Positions 8,388 to 17,760 of a stretch of 64,000 nucleotides of DNA are shown piece by piece. Made by a program: the position numbers and the translations under genes. Source of the stretch: Clostridiales bacterium Firm_14. GTDB taxonomy: Bacteria; Bacillota; Clostridia; Saccharofermentanales; Saccharofermentanaceae. A model generated the notes under the pieces. It saw only the letters and a list, made by a program, of their open reading frames with translations. It was not told the origin of the DNA and did not search any database. Every line of letters begins with the position of its first letter. Position 1 is the first letter of the stretch. The stretch is taken from contig LVAT01000008.1 of the NCBI GenBank assembly GCA_001604135.1, positions 62,001-126,000 on the forward strand, written 5' to 3'.

Positions 8388-9023
8388 ATGAGAAAAAAGT
8401 CATTCGCGCTGGTAATATTACTGGCAGTTGTTGTTTGCTGTTTGTCAGGTTGTTTTCTGTACAAGGGCTTTTCTTATTCCGGTGTTGTTGAAGAGCTGGA
8501 AAGTTATGGAATGCAAAGACTCTGGAAAACTGAAGATCTGAATGATCTGAAGAACAGGCTCGAATCAGGCAGTACGCCTTCTTCATTCTATGCAACTGAT
8601 GACAAGGATGAAGCGGGGGCAATATTCGACAGCTTTTTGACATCGACAGCCGGTACCCGTAGTGATGTTGTGAAGAAAATAATCATTGCAGTTGATAAAG
8701 AATCGTACGAGGGCGAACAATTCACTTCGGAAGTTTATTATATTGATTTTCAGAATAGCAAAGATGCAGAAAATGCCTTTTATGCAATGCATCAGTACAA
8801 TCAGAAATCTCCTAAATTCGAGAAGGGTAAGAAATTCGGTTATCAGTACTCTCTGGCTTATGGCGGAAACTATGCTTATACCATGAGACGCGGAGTATAT
8901 TTTAGCGGAAGTACCCTTGTTATCATTCACTGCTTCCATAGAACCGGTTATAAGTGGGGCTTTACCGCTAATATCTACGAGCATCTCGGCTATGTCGATC
9001 CGATTACTCTGGCTGACAGCTGA
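8388..9023 (+). CDS. Small unrecognised lipoprotein
   Basis: This 211-residue protein has a lipoprotein signal ending in C-L-S-G-C (Cys22) and an AAGGAGGG ribosome binding site 6 bases before the ATG. The mature part contains a segment with alternating Tyr/Phe residues (YYIDFQNSKDAENAFYAMHQYN) that resembles a ferredoxin-like fold, but no known motif is visible. The gap before it (8195-8387) holds a weak AT-rich hairpin (AAAAACC...GGTTTTTT, about 8339-8366). Confidence 0.7.
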   Translation: MRKKSFALVILLAVVVCCLSGCFLYKGFSYSGVVEELESYGMQRLWKTEDLNDLKNRLESGSTPSSFYATDDKDEAGAIFDSFLTSTAGTRSDVVKKIIIAVDKESYEGEQFTSEVYYIDFQNSKDAENAFYAMHQYNQKSPKFEKGKKFGYQYSLAYGGNYAYTMRRGVYFSGSTLVIIHCFHRTGYKWGFTANIYEHLGYVDPITLADS

Positions 9024-9073
9024 TGTAAATGAAGCGGAAAACTTTGAGATAACATTATTGAAAGGAAAACGCC

Positions 9074-9427
9074 ATGGGATTGTTTGATGCTTTTAATAAG
9101 AAAAAGACGGTAAGTTTTGAGGAGATCGATTCGGTCGGCAAGGCTCAGGAAGAATGCAGGAAGGGAAACCTTGAGAGAATGTATATCATGTCACCGATCT
9201 TCGGCGGCACAGATGATCCTCATAACATCCTGTATGTACCTGTCGGTGTAAACAGGATCAAAGAAGGATACGATGACATCCTCGCAGATCTTGTGGAACA
9301 GGGGAAAGCCAAATCATTTAACTGCAAGCCTGAATATAAGGGCAAGAGCATTGTCCCCGGCAGGATAACCATCACTTCCGGCAAAGACGGTGTAGAGGTC
9401 TTCAAGCAGACTATCGAAGTCTGGTAA
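9074..9427 (+). CDS. Hypothetical cytoplasmic protein
   Basis: This is a 117-residue soluble protein without signal peptide or membrane segments. It starts MGLFDAFNKKK, a short amphipathic start seen in several small peripheral proteins of Bacillota, and ends ITSGKDGVEVFKQTIEVW. AAAGGA lies upstream of the ATG. It is 37 bases before the DUF4261 gene, so the two are likely co-transcribed; that is the only clue to its role. Confidence 0.65.
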   Translation: MGLFDAFNKKKTVSFEEIDSVGKAQEECRKGNLERMYIMSPIFGGTDDPHNILYVPVGVNRIKEGYDDILADLVEQGKAKSFNCKPEYKGKSIVPGRITITSGKDGVEVFKQTIEVW

Positions 9428-9464
9428 CTTGATTTGGAAATGACCAGAAAAGGATGAGTGCTTT

Positions 9465-10352
9465 ATGGAAAATACTGATAACAACGAAGCTCAGGAATTA
9501 GAACAAAAAGGTATGCCGATGGGTTCGGTTTTCGTAATCCATCTGCTTATGGAAGAGCCTTGTGCAATGCCTGACAAAGACTTTGTATTAAGCGTTATGA
9601 ATAAGCATTTAGGCGATGTTGAGAGCTTCACTTATGATGAGAACAGCGCAGCCTTTCTTGCTAAGAGATACAGCGTTCATTATGAGAAGGAAAACGAGGA
9701 CATTCCTCCGATGCTCATGCTTATGGGCGCTAGCGAGATCACCAAGCCTGTAATGAATGAGATAGATCAGTCCCAGACCTGGGACTGTGAGGAAGCTGAT
9801 GAGATCCTTGCTTCCTGCAAATATCAGGCATTCGCAAATGACATGATGGCAGCCGGCCTTCATTATATGGACCGCGCCGAAATGCTCATCGATTATATTG
9901 AGGCTTTAATGGAGATATATCCGCAGTGCAAGGCTGTTGTTTTCGAGACCTCGAAAAAGATGTTCACCAGAGAAGCGATCTTAAACTGCCGTATGCCGAA
10001 GGAATCGAGATTCATCTACTATGCGGTTAATGTCAGATTCTTCAGGATACAGGGCACGGATGACATGATCGTGGACACTGTCGGAATGAGCACGCTGTTC
10101 ATGCCTGATCTGCAGTATCATTTCCACGGAATGGATCCTGACTGGGTAGTAAATCACGCGTATAATTTCCTGTCTTATATGTTCGACCGCGAAAATCCGA
10201 TTAAGGATAATGATCACATAGACGGAATAGAAGACGGAAGGATAAGCAGGGATGTCAGATGGAACGTCAGGTATGAGGGCTCGTTGATCGGACCGGAGCG
10301 TGAAGTCATTGATGTCAACATGAATGAGTATGCATCCGGCACAAGAGGTTGA
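9465..10352 (+). CDS. DUF4261 domain protein
   Basis: This 295-residue soluble protein matches my memory of the DUF4261 family: an N-terminal VFVIHLLMEEPCAMP segment, a central helical half (LHYMDRAEMLIDYIEALMEIYP) and a C-terminal YHFHGMDP...NFLSYMFDRENPI portion. The family has no assigned function and often occurs in clusters with other soluble hypothetical proteins. Its partner is the small gene 37 bases upstream. An AAAAGGATG site precedes the start. Confidence 0.75.
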   Translation: MENTDNNEAQELEQKGMPMGSVFVIHLLMEEPCAMPDKDFVLSVMNKHLGDVESFTYDENSAAFLAKRYSVHYEKENEDIPPMLMLMGASEITKPVMNEIDQSQTWDCEEADEILASCKYQAFANDMMAAGLHYMDRAEMLIDYIEALMEIYPQCKAVVFETSKKMFTREAILNCRMPKESRFIYYAVNVRFFRIQGTDDMIVDTVGMSTLFMPDLQYHFHGMDPDWVVNHAYNFLSYMFDRENPIKDNDHIDGIEDGRISRDVRWNVRYEGSLIGPEREVIDVNMNEYASGTRG

Positions 10353-10395
10353 GCCGGGCGTTGCCTTACATTTGACCTGAATCAGAGCATATAAA

Positions 10396-10404
10396 TGATA
10401 TAAT
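10396..10404 (+). promoter_or_regulatory. Extended -10 promoter element for the first licD-type gene
   Basis: TGA-TATAAT is a perfect extended -10, 47 bases before the TTG start of the LicD gene. TTGACC lies 21 bases upstream of the TATAAT, too far for a standard -35. The same TGATATAAT occurs at 43396-43404 before another gene. Confidence 0.6.
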
Positions 10405-10450
10405 GTCTTCGGCTGCGTAAGATAAAGAGCGGCCGGAGGGAAGTCTTATC

Positions 10451-11248
10451 TTGAGAGAACTAACCACTGAGGAGCTTAAGAAAACCGAGCTCGATATTCT
10501 GAGAGCCATAAGGGACTTTTGTGATGCAAAGGGCCTTAAGTATTTCCTTTGCGGAGGAACTTTGCTCGGAGCCGTAAGGCACAAGGGCTTTATTCCGTGG
10601 GATGACGATATCGATATCGGCATGCTCAGAAGCGATTATGAGACTTTCATTAAGGATTTTCCCGATACCGGAAGATATAGGGTCATCACTTATAAGAACA
10701 ACAAGGAATACAGAAATCCTTATGCCAAGGTCGTGGATACGGCTACGGTCCTTAAGGAGCAGCTTGTAAGGAATACTGAAGGCATGGGCGTATTCGTTGA
10801 TGTTTTCCCTTTTGACGGGCTGGGAGATACGATGGAGGGCGCTTTGGCGATCCTCAATAAGGTCCACCATAACGACCATTTCGGCAACTACTGCCAGTTT
10901 TTCTTCTATTCTCCGAAGAGCCCGAAGAAGATCGCCAAGAATATCAAGATGGTTTACTCCAAACTGACCAGAAAGATGTATTTTGACGCGATCGGACGCC
11001 TGTGCATGAAGAATTCCTTTGAGGATTCCAAGTTTGCAGGTGCCACCATGGGCCAGTACAGAGAGCGTGAGATCCTCCCCAAAGAGGCTTTTGACGGCGT
11101 AACCGGCATCGAATTTGAAGGCGATACGTTCAGCGCTCCCGTAGGCTGGGAAGCTTACCTCAAGAGCCTTTACCGCGATTACATGCAGCTTCCGCCGGAA
11201 GAGAAGAGGGTAACACACCATTCATTTAAGGCATATTGGAAGGAATAG
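10451..11248 (+). CDS. LicD-family phosphotransferase
   Basis: This 265-residue protein carries the LicD signature near the N-terminus: YFLCGGTLLGAVRH (31-44) and IPWDDDIDIGM (48-58), the nucleotidyltransferase-like metal site. LicD proteins attach phosphocholine or related phospho-groups to surface glycans. The start is TTG with GGAGGG 10 bases upstream. A terminator follows, so it is transcribed separately from the polysaccharide operon that begins 80 bases later, which holds a second LicD. No choline kinase or cytidylyltransferase (licA, licC) is present in the window, so the moiety transferred is open. Confidence 0.88.
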   Translation: MRELTTEELKKTELDILRAIRDFCDAKGLKYFLCGGTLLGAVRHKGFIPWDDDIDIGMLRSDYETFIKDFPDTGRYRVITYKNNKEYRNPYAKVVDTATVLKEQLVRNTEGMGVFVDVFPFDGLGDTMEGALAILNKVHHNDHFGNYCQFFFYSPKSPKKIAKNIKMVYSKLTRKMYFDAIGRLCMKNSFEDSKFAGATMGQYREREILPKEAFDGVTGIEFEGDTFSAPVGWEAYLKSLYRDYMQLPPEEKRVTHHSFKAYWKE

Positions 11249-11252
11249 TAGA

Positions 11253-11280
11253 ACGGGCGTTTTTATATGCGCCTGTTTTG
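11253..11280 (+). terminator. Intrinsic terminator after licD-type gene 1
   Basis: ACGGGCG (11253-11259) pairs with CGCCTGT (11270-11276), with one G-U wobble, and is followed by TTTTG. An AT-rich tract with TATAAT at 11284-11289 follows and may drive the polysaccharide operon. Confidence 0.7.
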
Positions 11281-11327
11281 TTATATAATAATATTTTAAA
11301 ATTTAATAATGAAAAGGAAGATATACT

Positions 11328-12374
11328 GTGTCTGAATTTAACGGAGCAACATTGATGATCACGGGTGGAACAGGTTCATTCGGTTCCACAGTCTTAAAGC
11401 ATTTTCTGGATACTGACATCGGTCAGATCCGTATCTTCTCCAGAGACGAGAAGAAGCAGGATGACATGAGGCATGAATTGCAGGCCAAGCATCCCGAATC
11501 AGCAGGAAAGGTAAAGTTCTATATCGGTGACGTAAGAGATCCGAGATCCGTTGCAGATGCAATGCCCGGCGTTGATTACATTTTCCACGCTGCAGCATTG
11601 AAGCAGGTTCCTTCCTGCGAGTTCTTCCCCATGCAGGCAGTTAAGACAAACGTAGAGGGTACGGACAACGTTCTTCACGCTGCGATCGACGCAGGCGTTA
11701 AGAGGATCGTATGCCTCTCCACAGATAAGGCCGCTTACCCGATCAACGCAATGGGTATCTCCAAGGCCATGATGGAGCACGTCATCTTTGCCAATGCCCG
11801 TGTTGCTGCAGAGCGCGGCGGTACGGTCATCTGCTGCACACGTTACGGTAACGTCATGTGCTCCAGAGGATCAGTAATTCCTCTCTTCATCGACCAGATA
11901 AAGGCAGGCAATCCTATTACTATTACAAATCCCGAGATGACACGTTTCCTCATGAATCTTGATGAGGCTGTCGATCTCGTCCGTTTCGCATTCAATAACG
12001 CTAACCCCGGAGATCTCTTCATACAGAAGGCAGATGCTTCCACGATCGGTGATCTCGCAAAGGGCGTTCAGCAGCTCTTCGGAGATACGGGTACGAATGT
12101 CATCGGAACACGTCACGGCGAGAAGCTCTACGAGACTCTCATGACACGTGAAGAAAGACTCAGATCCGAAGACATGGGCAAGTACTTCCGTGTTGCCGCT
12201 GACAACAGAGACCTCAATTACGACAAATTCTTCGTTCAGGGCAAGGTTGAGACCCAGGCTGAAGAGAGCTACACATCTCACAACACTGTAAGGCTCGACG
12301 TAGACGGCGTAGTAAAGAAGATCTTAACGACAGATTATGTTCAGGAGGAGCTGAACGGAATCAGCCACGTTTGA
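11328..12374 (+). CDS. capE: UDP-GlcNAc 4,6-dehydratase/5-epimerase (CapE/FnlA type)
   Basis: This 348-residue extended short-chain dehydrogenase has the NAD-binding ITGGTGSFGS at 11-20 and the STDKAAYPINAMGISKAMME block (131-150). In that block Met142-x3-Lys146 replaces the usual Tyr-x3-Lys, as in CapE, FnlA and WbjB. These enzymes convert UDP-N-acetylglucosamine to a 4-keto-6-deoxy-L-sugar, the first step to UDP-N-acetyl-L-fucosamine. The GTG start has an AAAAGGAAG site. It is the first gene of a cluster that also contains CapF- and CapG-like genes, which makes the assignment firm. Confidence 0.92.
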   Translation: MSEFNGATLMITGGTGSFGSTVLKHFLDTDIGQIRIFSRDEKKQDDMRHELQAKHPESAGKVKFYIGDVRDPRSVADAMPGVDYIFHAAALKQVPSCEFFPMQAVKTNVEGTDNVLHAAIDAGVKRIVCLSTDKAAYPINAMGISKAMMEHVIFANARVAAERGGTVICCTRYGNVMCSRGSVIPLFIDQIKAGNPITITNPEMTRFLMNLDEAVDLVRFAFNNANPGDLFIQKADASTIGDLAKGVQQLFGDTGTNVIGTRHGEKLYETLMTREERLRSEDMGKYFRVAADNRDLNYDKFFVQGKVETQAEESYTSHNTVRLDVDGVVKKILTTDYVQEELNGISHV

Positions 12375-12389
12375 TCGCAGGGGAAGTGT

Positions 12390-12953
12390 ATGAGAGATAA
12401 GCTTCTGTTAGTCGGTGCCGGTGGTTTTGGACGAGTCGTATTGGAACATGCAATTCAGGAATACGATTGCTCCTTCATCGATGACGGACCTGAAATAGGA
12501 ACTCTCGTAAACGGTATTCCGGTTATCGGCAGGACGACAGAACTCGAGAAGTTTATTTCCGAATACAGATTTCTGGTTGTTGCCATCGGCAACAATAAAC
12601 TCCGCGAGAAGATCTATAAGGATGCAGAGAGCATCGGATATGATTTCCCTAACATAATCGATCCTTCCGCATATATAAGTCCCTTTGCAAATATCGGAAA
12701 AGGATGTGTGATCCTTAATAACGCAGTCATTCAGAACAATGCCCGGATCGGCAATGGCACGATCCTTAATTCGGGCGTTGAAGCGCATCACGATTCGGTT
12801 ATAGATGATTACTGCCTTATCTATGCAAATTCCGTAGTAAGAGCATTAACTCATGTGGGCAAGCGCGTAAGGATCGGATCGACTGTAACTATATCAACAG
12901 GTGCTTCGGTATCAGATGATGCGGACATCGAAGACGGAACGACAGTAAAGTAA
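12390..12953 (+). CDS. NeuD-like sugar O-acetyltransferase
   Basis: This 187-residue protein has an N-terminal nucleotide-binding-like half (LLLVGAGGFGR, 5-15) and a C-terminal left-handed beta-helix of hexapeptide repeats (GKGCVILNNAVIQNNARIGNG and onward), the build of the NeuD/PglD acyltransferase family. It probably acetylates a sugar nucleotide or glycan of this locus with acetyl-CoA; the acceptor is not known. It sits 15 bases after capE and before the epimerase gene, inside the FucNAc gene set. Confidence 0.82.
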   Translation: MRDKLLLVGAGGFGRVVLEHAIQEYDCSFIDDGPEIGTLVNGIPVIGRTTELEKFISEYRFLVVAIGNNKLREKIYKDAESIGYDFPNIIDPSAYISPFANIGKGCVILNNAVIQNNARIGNGTILNSGVEAHHDSVIDDYCLIYANSVVRALTHVGKRVRIGSTVTISTGASVSDDADIEDGTTVK

Positions 12954-12992
12954 AGATAGATAAACATCTATATATCAGATTGGAGAAGTTTT

Positions 12993-14162
12993 ATGGGTAA
13001 TGCGAGTTGGAAAAACAACGGAAAGATCAAGCTGATGATAATCGTGGGCACACGTCCCGAGATCATCCGTCTGGCAGCAGTCATCAAGAAGTGCAGAAAG
13101 TATTTCGATACGCTTCTCGTTCATACCGGCCAGAACTACGACTACAATCTCAACGGCGTATTTTTCAAGGATTTGGAGCTTGAAGATCCTGAGCTCTATC
13201 TCGACGCAGTAGGAAATGACTTAGGCGAGACGATGGGCAACATCATCGCTGCAAGCTACAAGGCTATGGCCGAACTTAAGCCTGATGCAGTGCTCGTTCT
13301 GGGAGATACGAATTCCTGTCTTTCCGTAATCGGCGCAAAGAGACTTCACATCCCGATCTTCCACATGGAAGCAGGCAACAGATGCAAGGACGAATGCCTC
13401 CCCGAGGAGACAAACCGCCGTATCGTAGACATCATCTCCGATGTTAACCTCGCATACAGCGAGCATGCACGCCGCTACTTGGCAGACTGCGGACTTCCCA
13501 AGGAAAGAACTTATGTAACAGGTTCTCCGATGGCAGAGGTCCTCCGTATGAATTTAGATAAGATCAAGGCTTCTGACGTACACGCAAAGCTCGGCCTTAC
13601 GAAGGGCAAGTACATTCTCCTCTCAGCTCACAGAGAAGAAAACATCGACACAGAGAAGAATTTCCTGTCCCTGTTCACCGCGATCAACAAGATGGCAGAA
13701 AAGTACGATATGCCTATCCTCTATTCGTGCCACCCCCGTTCAAGAAAGAGACTTGAGGCTTCCGGTTTTGAATTGGACAAGAGAGTGATTCAGCACGAGC
13801 CTTTGGGATTCCACGATTATAACTGCCTGCAGATGAATGCATTTGCTGTAGTATCTGACAGCGGCACGCTCCCTGAAGAGAGCAGCTTCTTCACGTCGAT
13901 CGGCAATCCTTTCCCTGCAGTATGCATCAGAACGTCCACAGAGCGTCCTGAGGCGCTCGACAAGGGCTGCTTCATACTTTCAGGCATCGACACCGTAGGA
14001 CTCCTCCAGGCAGTCGATACGGCCGTAGAAATGGTTGCAAACGGCGACAACGGAATCCCGGTTCCGGATTATATAGATGAGAATGTATCTGACAAAGTCG
14101 TAAAGATCATCCAGTCTTATGTCGGCGTAGTAAATAAGATGGTCTGGAGGAAGGATTCATGA
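12993..14162 (+). CDS. capG: UDP-N-acetyl-hexosamine 2-epimerase (CapG/FnlC type)
   Basis: This 389-residue protein of the WecB/CapG family has GTRPEIIRLAAVI near the N-terminus, HMEAGNRCKDECLPEETNRR in the middle and SDSGTLPEESSFF (about 288-300), all typical of UDP-GlcNAc 2-epimerases; the HMEAGNRC form is found in the CapG/FnlC branch. It would finish UDP-N-acetyl-L-fucosamine by C2 epimerisation. The stop overlaps the start of the capF-like gene by four bases (ATGA). A GGAGAAG site precedes its ATG. Confidence 0.92.
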   Translation: MGNASWKNNGKIKLMIIVGTRPEIIRLAAVIKKCRKYFDTLLVHTGQNYDYNLNGVFFKDLELEDPELYLDAVGNDLGETMGNIIAASYKAMAELKPDAVLVLGDTNSCLSVIGAKRLHIPIFHMEAGNRCKDECLPEETNRRIVDIISDVNLAYSEHARRYLADCGLPKERTYVTGSPMAEVLRMNLDKIKASDVHAKLGLTKGKYILLSAHREENIDTEKNFLSLFTAINKMAEKYDMPILYSCHPRSRKRLEASGFELDKRVIQHEPLGFHDYNCLQMNAFAVVSDSGTLPEESSFFTSIGNPFPAVCIRTSTERPEALDKGCFILSGIDTVGLLQAVDTAVEMVANGDNGIPVPDYIDENVSDKVVKIIQSYVGVVNKMVWRKDS

Positions 14163-15355
14163 AGATCCTTGTAACAGGCGCAAAGGGCATGGTCGGTACT
14201 GCTCTTGTCAACAACCTCAAGAACGTAAGAGACGGCAAGAACAGAACAAGACCTGGCATAACGGTAGAAGAGATCTATGAATATGACATCGATTCCACCC
14301 CTGCTGATCTTGATAATTACTGCAGGGACTGTGATTTTGTATTTAACCTCGCAGGAGTAAACCGTCCTAAGGATCCGGAAGAATTCATGAAGGGCAACTT
14401 CGGTTTTGCAAGCGAGCTTTTGGAGTGCCTTAAAGCACACGATAACAAAGCAACGATAATGCTGAGTTCTTCAATCCAGGCAACACTTTCCGGACGCTTT
14501 GGCGATTCGGAATACGGCCGCAGCAAGAAGGCAGGCGAGGACCTTTTCTTCTTCTATGGTGAAGAGACAGGCGCAAAGGTTGCAGTATACCGTTTCCCTA
14601 ATCTCATGGGACATTCAAGACCCAAGTATAATTCTGCAGTATCAACATTCTGCTGGGCTGTCGCAAATGATGAGGAATTCACGGTTAACGACCGTTCGAC
14701 TGAATTAGAGCTCCTCTATATCGACGATCTTGTTGAAGGCATGTTCGACCTTCTTGAAGGCAAGGAGCAGCACTGCGAATTTGACGGCGTTGAGACTGTT
14801 GCAAAAGACGACGGCAGATTCTGTTTCGTGCCCGTAACTCATAAGGTTACTCTTGGAGAGATAGTAGATCTCCTTGAGCAGTTTAAGGCTCAGCCCAAGA
14901 CACTCATGATGCCCAAGATGCCTGAAGGATCTTTTGCAAAGAAACTCTACAGTCTTTATCTCTCATATCTTCCTGCTGACAAGTTCAAGTATGCGCTGAA
15001 GATGAATGTAGATGACAGAGGTTCATTCACAGAACTCGTACATACCGAAGACTGCGGCCAGGTATCGATCAACATAAGCAAGCCGGGCATTACGAAGGGT
15101 CAGCACTGGCACAATTCCAAGTGGGAACTCTTCATTGTCGTTAAGGGTCATGCCCTTATTCAGGAGCGCAACATCAATACCGGTGAGACTGTTGAGTTCG
15201 ACGTGTCCGGCGATAAGATCGAAGCGGTCCACATGATACCCGGCTGGACGCACAACATAATCAATCTGTCTGATACGGAAGACCTCGTTACGGTCATGAC
15301 CTGCAACGAGATCTTTAATCCTGACAGGCCTGATACATTTTTCGAGAAGGTTTAA
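14159..15355 (+). CDS. capF: Bifunctional SDR reductase-cupin (CapF type)
   Basis: This 398-residue protein has an N-terminal Rossmann reductase (VTGAKGMVGTA at 5-15, YGRSKKAGE as the Tyr-x3-Lys site) and a C-terminal cupin (about 285-395, with GQHWHNSKWELFIVVKG and PGWTHNI). This fusion is diagnostic of CapF/WbjC/FnlB, which reduces the 4-keto intermediate of UDP-L-FucNAc synthesis using NADPH. Cupin histidines (the HWH motif) for metal binding are present. It starts within the end of capG and completes the three-enzyme pathway. Confidence 0.93.
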   Translation: MKILVTGAKGMVGTALVNNLKNVRDGKNRTRPGITVEEIYEYDIDSTPADLDNYCRDCDFVFNLAGVNRPKDPEEFMKGNFGFASELLECLKAHDNKATIMLSSSIQATLSGRFGDSEYGRSKKAGEDLFFFYGEETGAKVAVYRFPNLMGHSRPKYNSAVSTFCWAVANDEEFTVNDRSTELELLYIDDLVEGMFDLLEGKEQHCEFDGVETVAKDDGRFCFVPVTHKVTLGEIVDLLEQFKAQPKTLMMPKMPEGSFAKKLYSLYLSYLPADKFKYALKMNVDDRGSFTELVHTEDCGQVSINISKPGITKGQHWHNSKWELFIVVKGHALIQERNINTGETVEFDVSGDKIEAVHMIPGWTHNIINLSDTEDLVTVMTCNEIFNPDRPDTFFEKV

Positions 15356-15373
15356 AGGAAAGACCCGTTTAAT

Positions 15374-16477
15374 ATGGATGACAGACAGATAAAAGTCCTC
15401 ATGATGGTTCCTAATCTCCGCGTATCAAGCGGCGTTACGAACTTCGTGATGAATTATTACCGCAATGTCGATCACAAGAAGGTGAAGATCGATATCGTTA
15501 CCCTGTCTTATGTCGAATCTCCTTACATCGATGAAGTAAAGGCGAACGGTTCGGAGGTGTTCTTCTTAGGACCTCTTCTTGAGCATCCTATTAAGCACAT
15601 CAGGCTCGCGAAAAAAGTCATCGCCGAACACGACTACGACATCATCCATGACAACATCATCTTAAAGTCGCTGCCGATAATGAAGTATGCGAAGAAAAAG
15701 ATCCCCGTAAGGATCCTTCATTCGCACGCGATAAATCTCGGTGAGACCGGCATTAAGGAAAAGATAAACAGAATGCTGCTGCCGCTCCTTACAAAGAAGG
15801 CAACGCATTATACCGCATGTTCTTCCGTCGCCGGAAAAGCAATGTTCGGCGATAAGGATTTTACTGTCATTCCGAACATAATAGACACTGATGTTTTGAA
15901 ATTTGACAGCGCCAAGCGTGATGCGGTAAGAGCGAAAGAGAACGTTGCGAAGAAATATGTTGTCGGCACGGTCGGAAGAGTTGCAGAAGCCAAGAATCCG
16001 GTCTTTGCTGTAAACGTAATGGAAGAAGTCCTGAAGAGAAGATCTGACATTGAATACTGGTGGATCGGAAGCGGCCCTCTCGAAGGACAGCTCAAAAGCT
16101 GCATTGAGGAAAAGGGCCTTTCTGACAGGATCCGCATGCTCGGAAGCAGGGAAGATCTTAATTATCTCTATCAGGGCATGGATATCTTTTTCCTCCCGAG
16201 CAAAGGCGAAGGATTCGGTCTTGCCTGCATAGAGGCTGAGGCAGCAGGACTTCCCTGCGTCGTTTCCTCCAATTTTCCGCCTGAAGTAAACATTACGGGA
16301 GACGTTACTTTCCTGCCGCTCGAGAAAGACATCGATGCATGGGCGACTGCAATAATAAACGCAATCGATAAGCAAACAGACCGCGATGGCGCGAATAAGA
16401 TATTAAGAGACAGCTGTTATTCCAAGGCAGGCTCAGGCAGCATGCTTACGGATTACTATTACAAGGTGCTGTCTTAA
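15374..16477 (+). CDS. Glycosyltransferase, GT4 family
   Basis: This 367-residue GT-B fold enzyme has the N-terminal VPNLRVSSGVTNFVMNYYRN donor/acceptor segment seen in EpsF- and CapM-like transferases. The C-terminal half has GTVGRVAEAKNP and the nucleotide-sugar site GEGFGLACIEAEAAGLP with the E-x7-E motif. It likely adds one sugar of the repeat unit on the cytoplasmic face. It lies 18 bases after capF. Donor and acceptor cannot be assigned. Confidence 0.88.
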   Translation: MDDRQIKVLMMVPNLRVSSGVTNFVMNYYRNVDHKKVKIDIVTLSYVESPYIDEVKANGSEVFFLGPLLEHPIKHIRLAKKVIAEHDYDIIHDNIILKSLPIMKYAKKKIPVRILHSHAINLGETGIKEKINRMLLPLLTKKATHYTACSSVAGKAMFGDKDFTVIPNIIDTDVLKFDSAKRDAVRAKENVAKKYVVGTVGRVAEAKNPVFAVNVMEEVLKRRSDIEYWWIGSGPLEGQLKSCIEEKGLSDRIRMLGSREDLNYLYQGMDIFFLPSKGEGFGLACIEAEAAGLPCVVSSNFPPEVNITGDVTFLPLEKDIDAWATAIINAIDKQTDRDGANKILRDSCYSKAGSGSMLTDYYYKVLS

Positions 16478-16493
16478 GGGGGAGAAGAAGTAA

Positions 16494-17756
16494 ATGGCCT
16501 ACAATATCCTTTTGATCGCAGGAAGTTATTATCCTAACTTTTCCGCAACGGGAAACTGCATATATCAGATCGCAAAGTGCTTTGTAGACAAGGGCCATAA
16601 CGTTTACATGCTCAGCGAGAGCCCTGACGGCAATGAGAGCTTCGTTGAGTTCGAAGGACAGAAGATATACCGCGCGACCAGCAAGAGACTTAAAGATCTT
16701 CAGATGAGACGCGAATTAAATGAGCACTCTTTATACGGCAAGGGAAGGATCATCTTAAACAAGATCTACTGGGCACTGGTAAAGCTCTTTACAAGAAGCG
16801 GAATGGAAGAAGGCCTTGTGAAAGGCTTTTACAAAAGGCTTGAAGAGCTTCATGCAAGCGGACTTAATATAGACTGCGTAGTTCCGTGCTGCATGCCTGT
16901 TGAAGGCGTAAAGGCCGGGTATCTTTTCTGCAGCAAATATAATATTCCGCTGTTCCCGCTTCTTTACGACAGATACAGCGACAACAGGGATTTCTTCCGC
17001 TTTACATGGACTCACAAGCTCAAGAGAGGATATGCCGAGAAGTATGAGAAGAAGATGTTCGACTGCTCTTCGATGATATATTACATCGATAATTGGAAGC
17101 CTTATTTCGAGAAATACAAGAGAGACAACATCTTAAGGGTAGAGCATCCGCTGGTCGTAAAAAGGCCTGAAGTAGAGCCTCTTGCATTACGAGAACCCAC
17201 GAAGATAAATGCGATCTACCAGGGTGAGATCAATCATCAGATGAGACCGCCGCAGGCAATGCTCACGGCTTTTTCGAAGATAGGGGAGAAGGATCATGAC
17301 GTAAGCCTTCATATCTTCGCAAGAGGCAACGGCGTTGAGGACGTCGAGAAGGCTCAGGCGGCAGATCCTAAGGCAATTAAATTCTATGGCAAAGTCGGCA
17401 AGACCGAAGCAGACAGATATTATGCTTCCGCAAATATCCAGATAATCCTAGCTAACAGAGACAAAGAGATCGTATCGAGCAAGATCTTCGAGAGTGTTGC
17501 ATCAGGCTACCCGATAGTGTATTTCTATTTCTCCGAGGAAGAGCTGTCATACGGACTTCTTAAGAAATATCCGCTGGTTCTTTTCGTGCGCCAGGATAAG
17601 GTGGAGGAAGAGACTGAAAAGATCCGCGAATGGATGTATGCCAACTGTGAAAGCCGAGTCGATTTCGATATCGTCAGCAAAGCATATGACGATGCTACGC
17701 CGGATATGGTCGTAGACACTTCGATAGATATCCTGAACAAGGGCGGGAGGAACTGA
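16494..17756 (+). CDS. Glycosyltransferase-like protein, GT-B fold
   Basis: This 420-residue protein begins with NILLIAGSYYPNFSATGNCIYQIA, the N-terminal Rossmann of GT4-like enzymes. Its C-terminal half contains INAIYQGEINHQMRPPQAML and SSKIFESVASGYPIVYFY, a weak version of the E-x7-E donor site. It is more divergent than its neighbours and could use an unusual donor. GGGGGAGAAG lies 7 bases before the ATG, and the next gene (licD type) starts 4 bases after its stop. Confidence 0.75.
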   Translation: MAYNILLIAGSYYPNFSATGNCIYQIAKCFVDKGHNVYMLSESPDGNESFVEFEGQKIYRATSKRLKDLQMRRELNEHSLYGKGRIILNKIYWALVKLFTRSGMEEGLVKGFYKRLEELHASGLNIDCVVPCCMPVEGVKAGYLFCSKYNIPLFPLLYDRYSDNRDFFRFTWTHKLKRGYAEKYEKKMFDCSSMIYYIDNWKPYFEKYKRDNILRVEHPLVVKRPEVEPLALREPTKINAIYQGEINHQMRPPQAMLTAFSKIGEKDHDVSLHIFARGNGVEDVEKAQAADPKAIKFYGKVGKTEADRYYASANIQIILANRDKEIVSSKIFESVASGYPIVYFYFSEEELSYGLLKKYPLVLFVRQDKVEEETEKIREWMYANCESRVDFDIVSKAYDDATPDMVVDTSIDILNKGGRN

Positions 17757-17760
17757 CAGG

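Noticed and set aside
10460-11221. Long minus-strand frame opposite the first licD-type gene
   Set aside because: It is a shadow of the well-supported LicD frame and shows no homology or start site.
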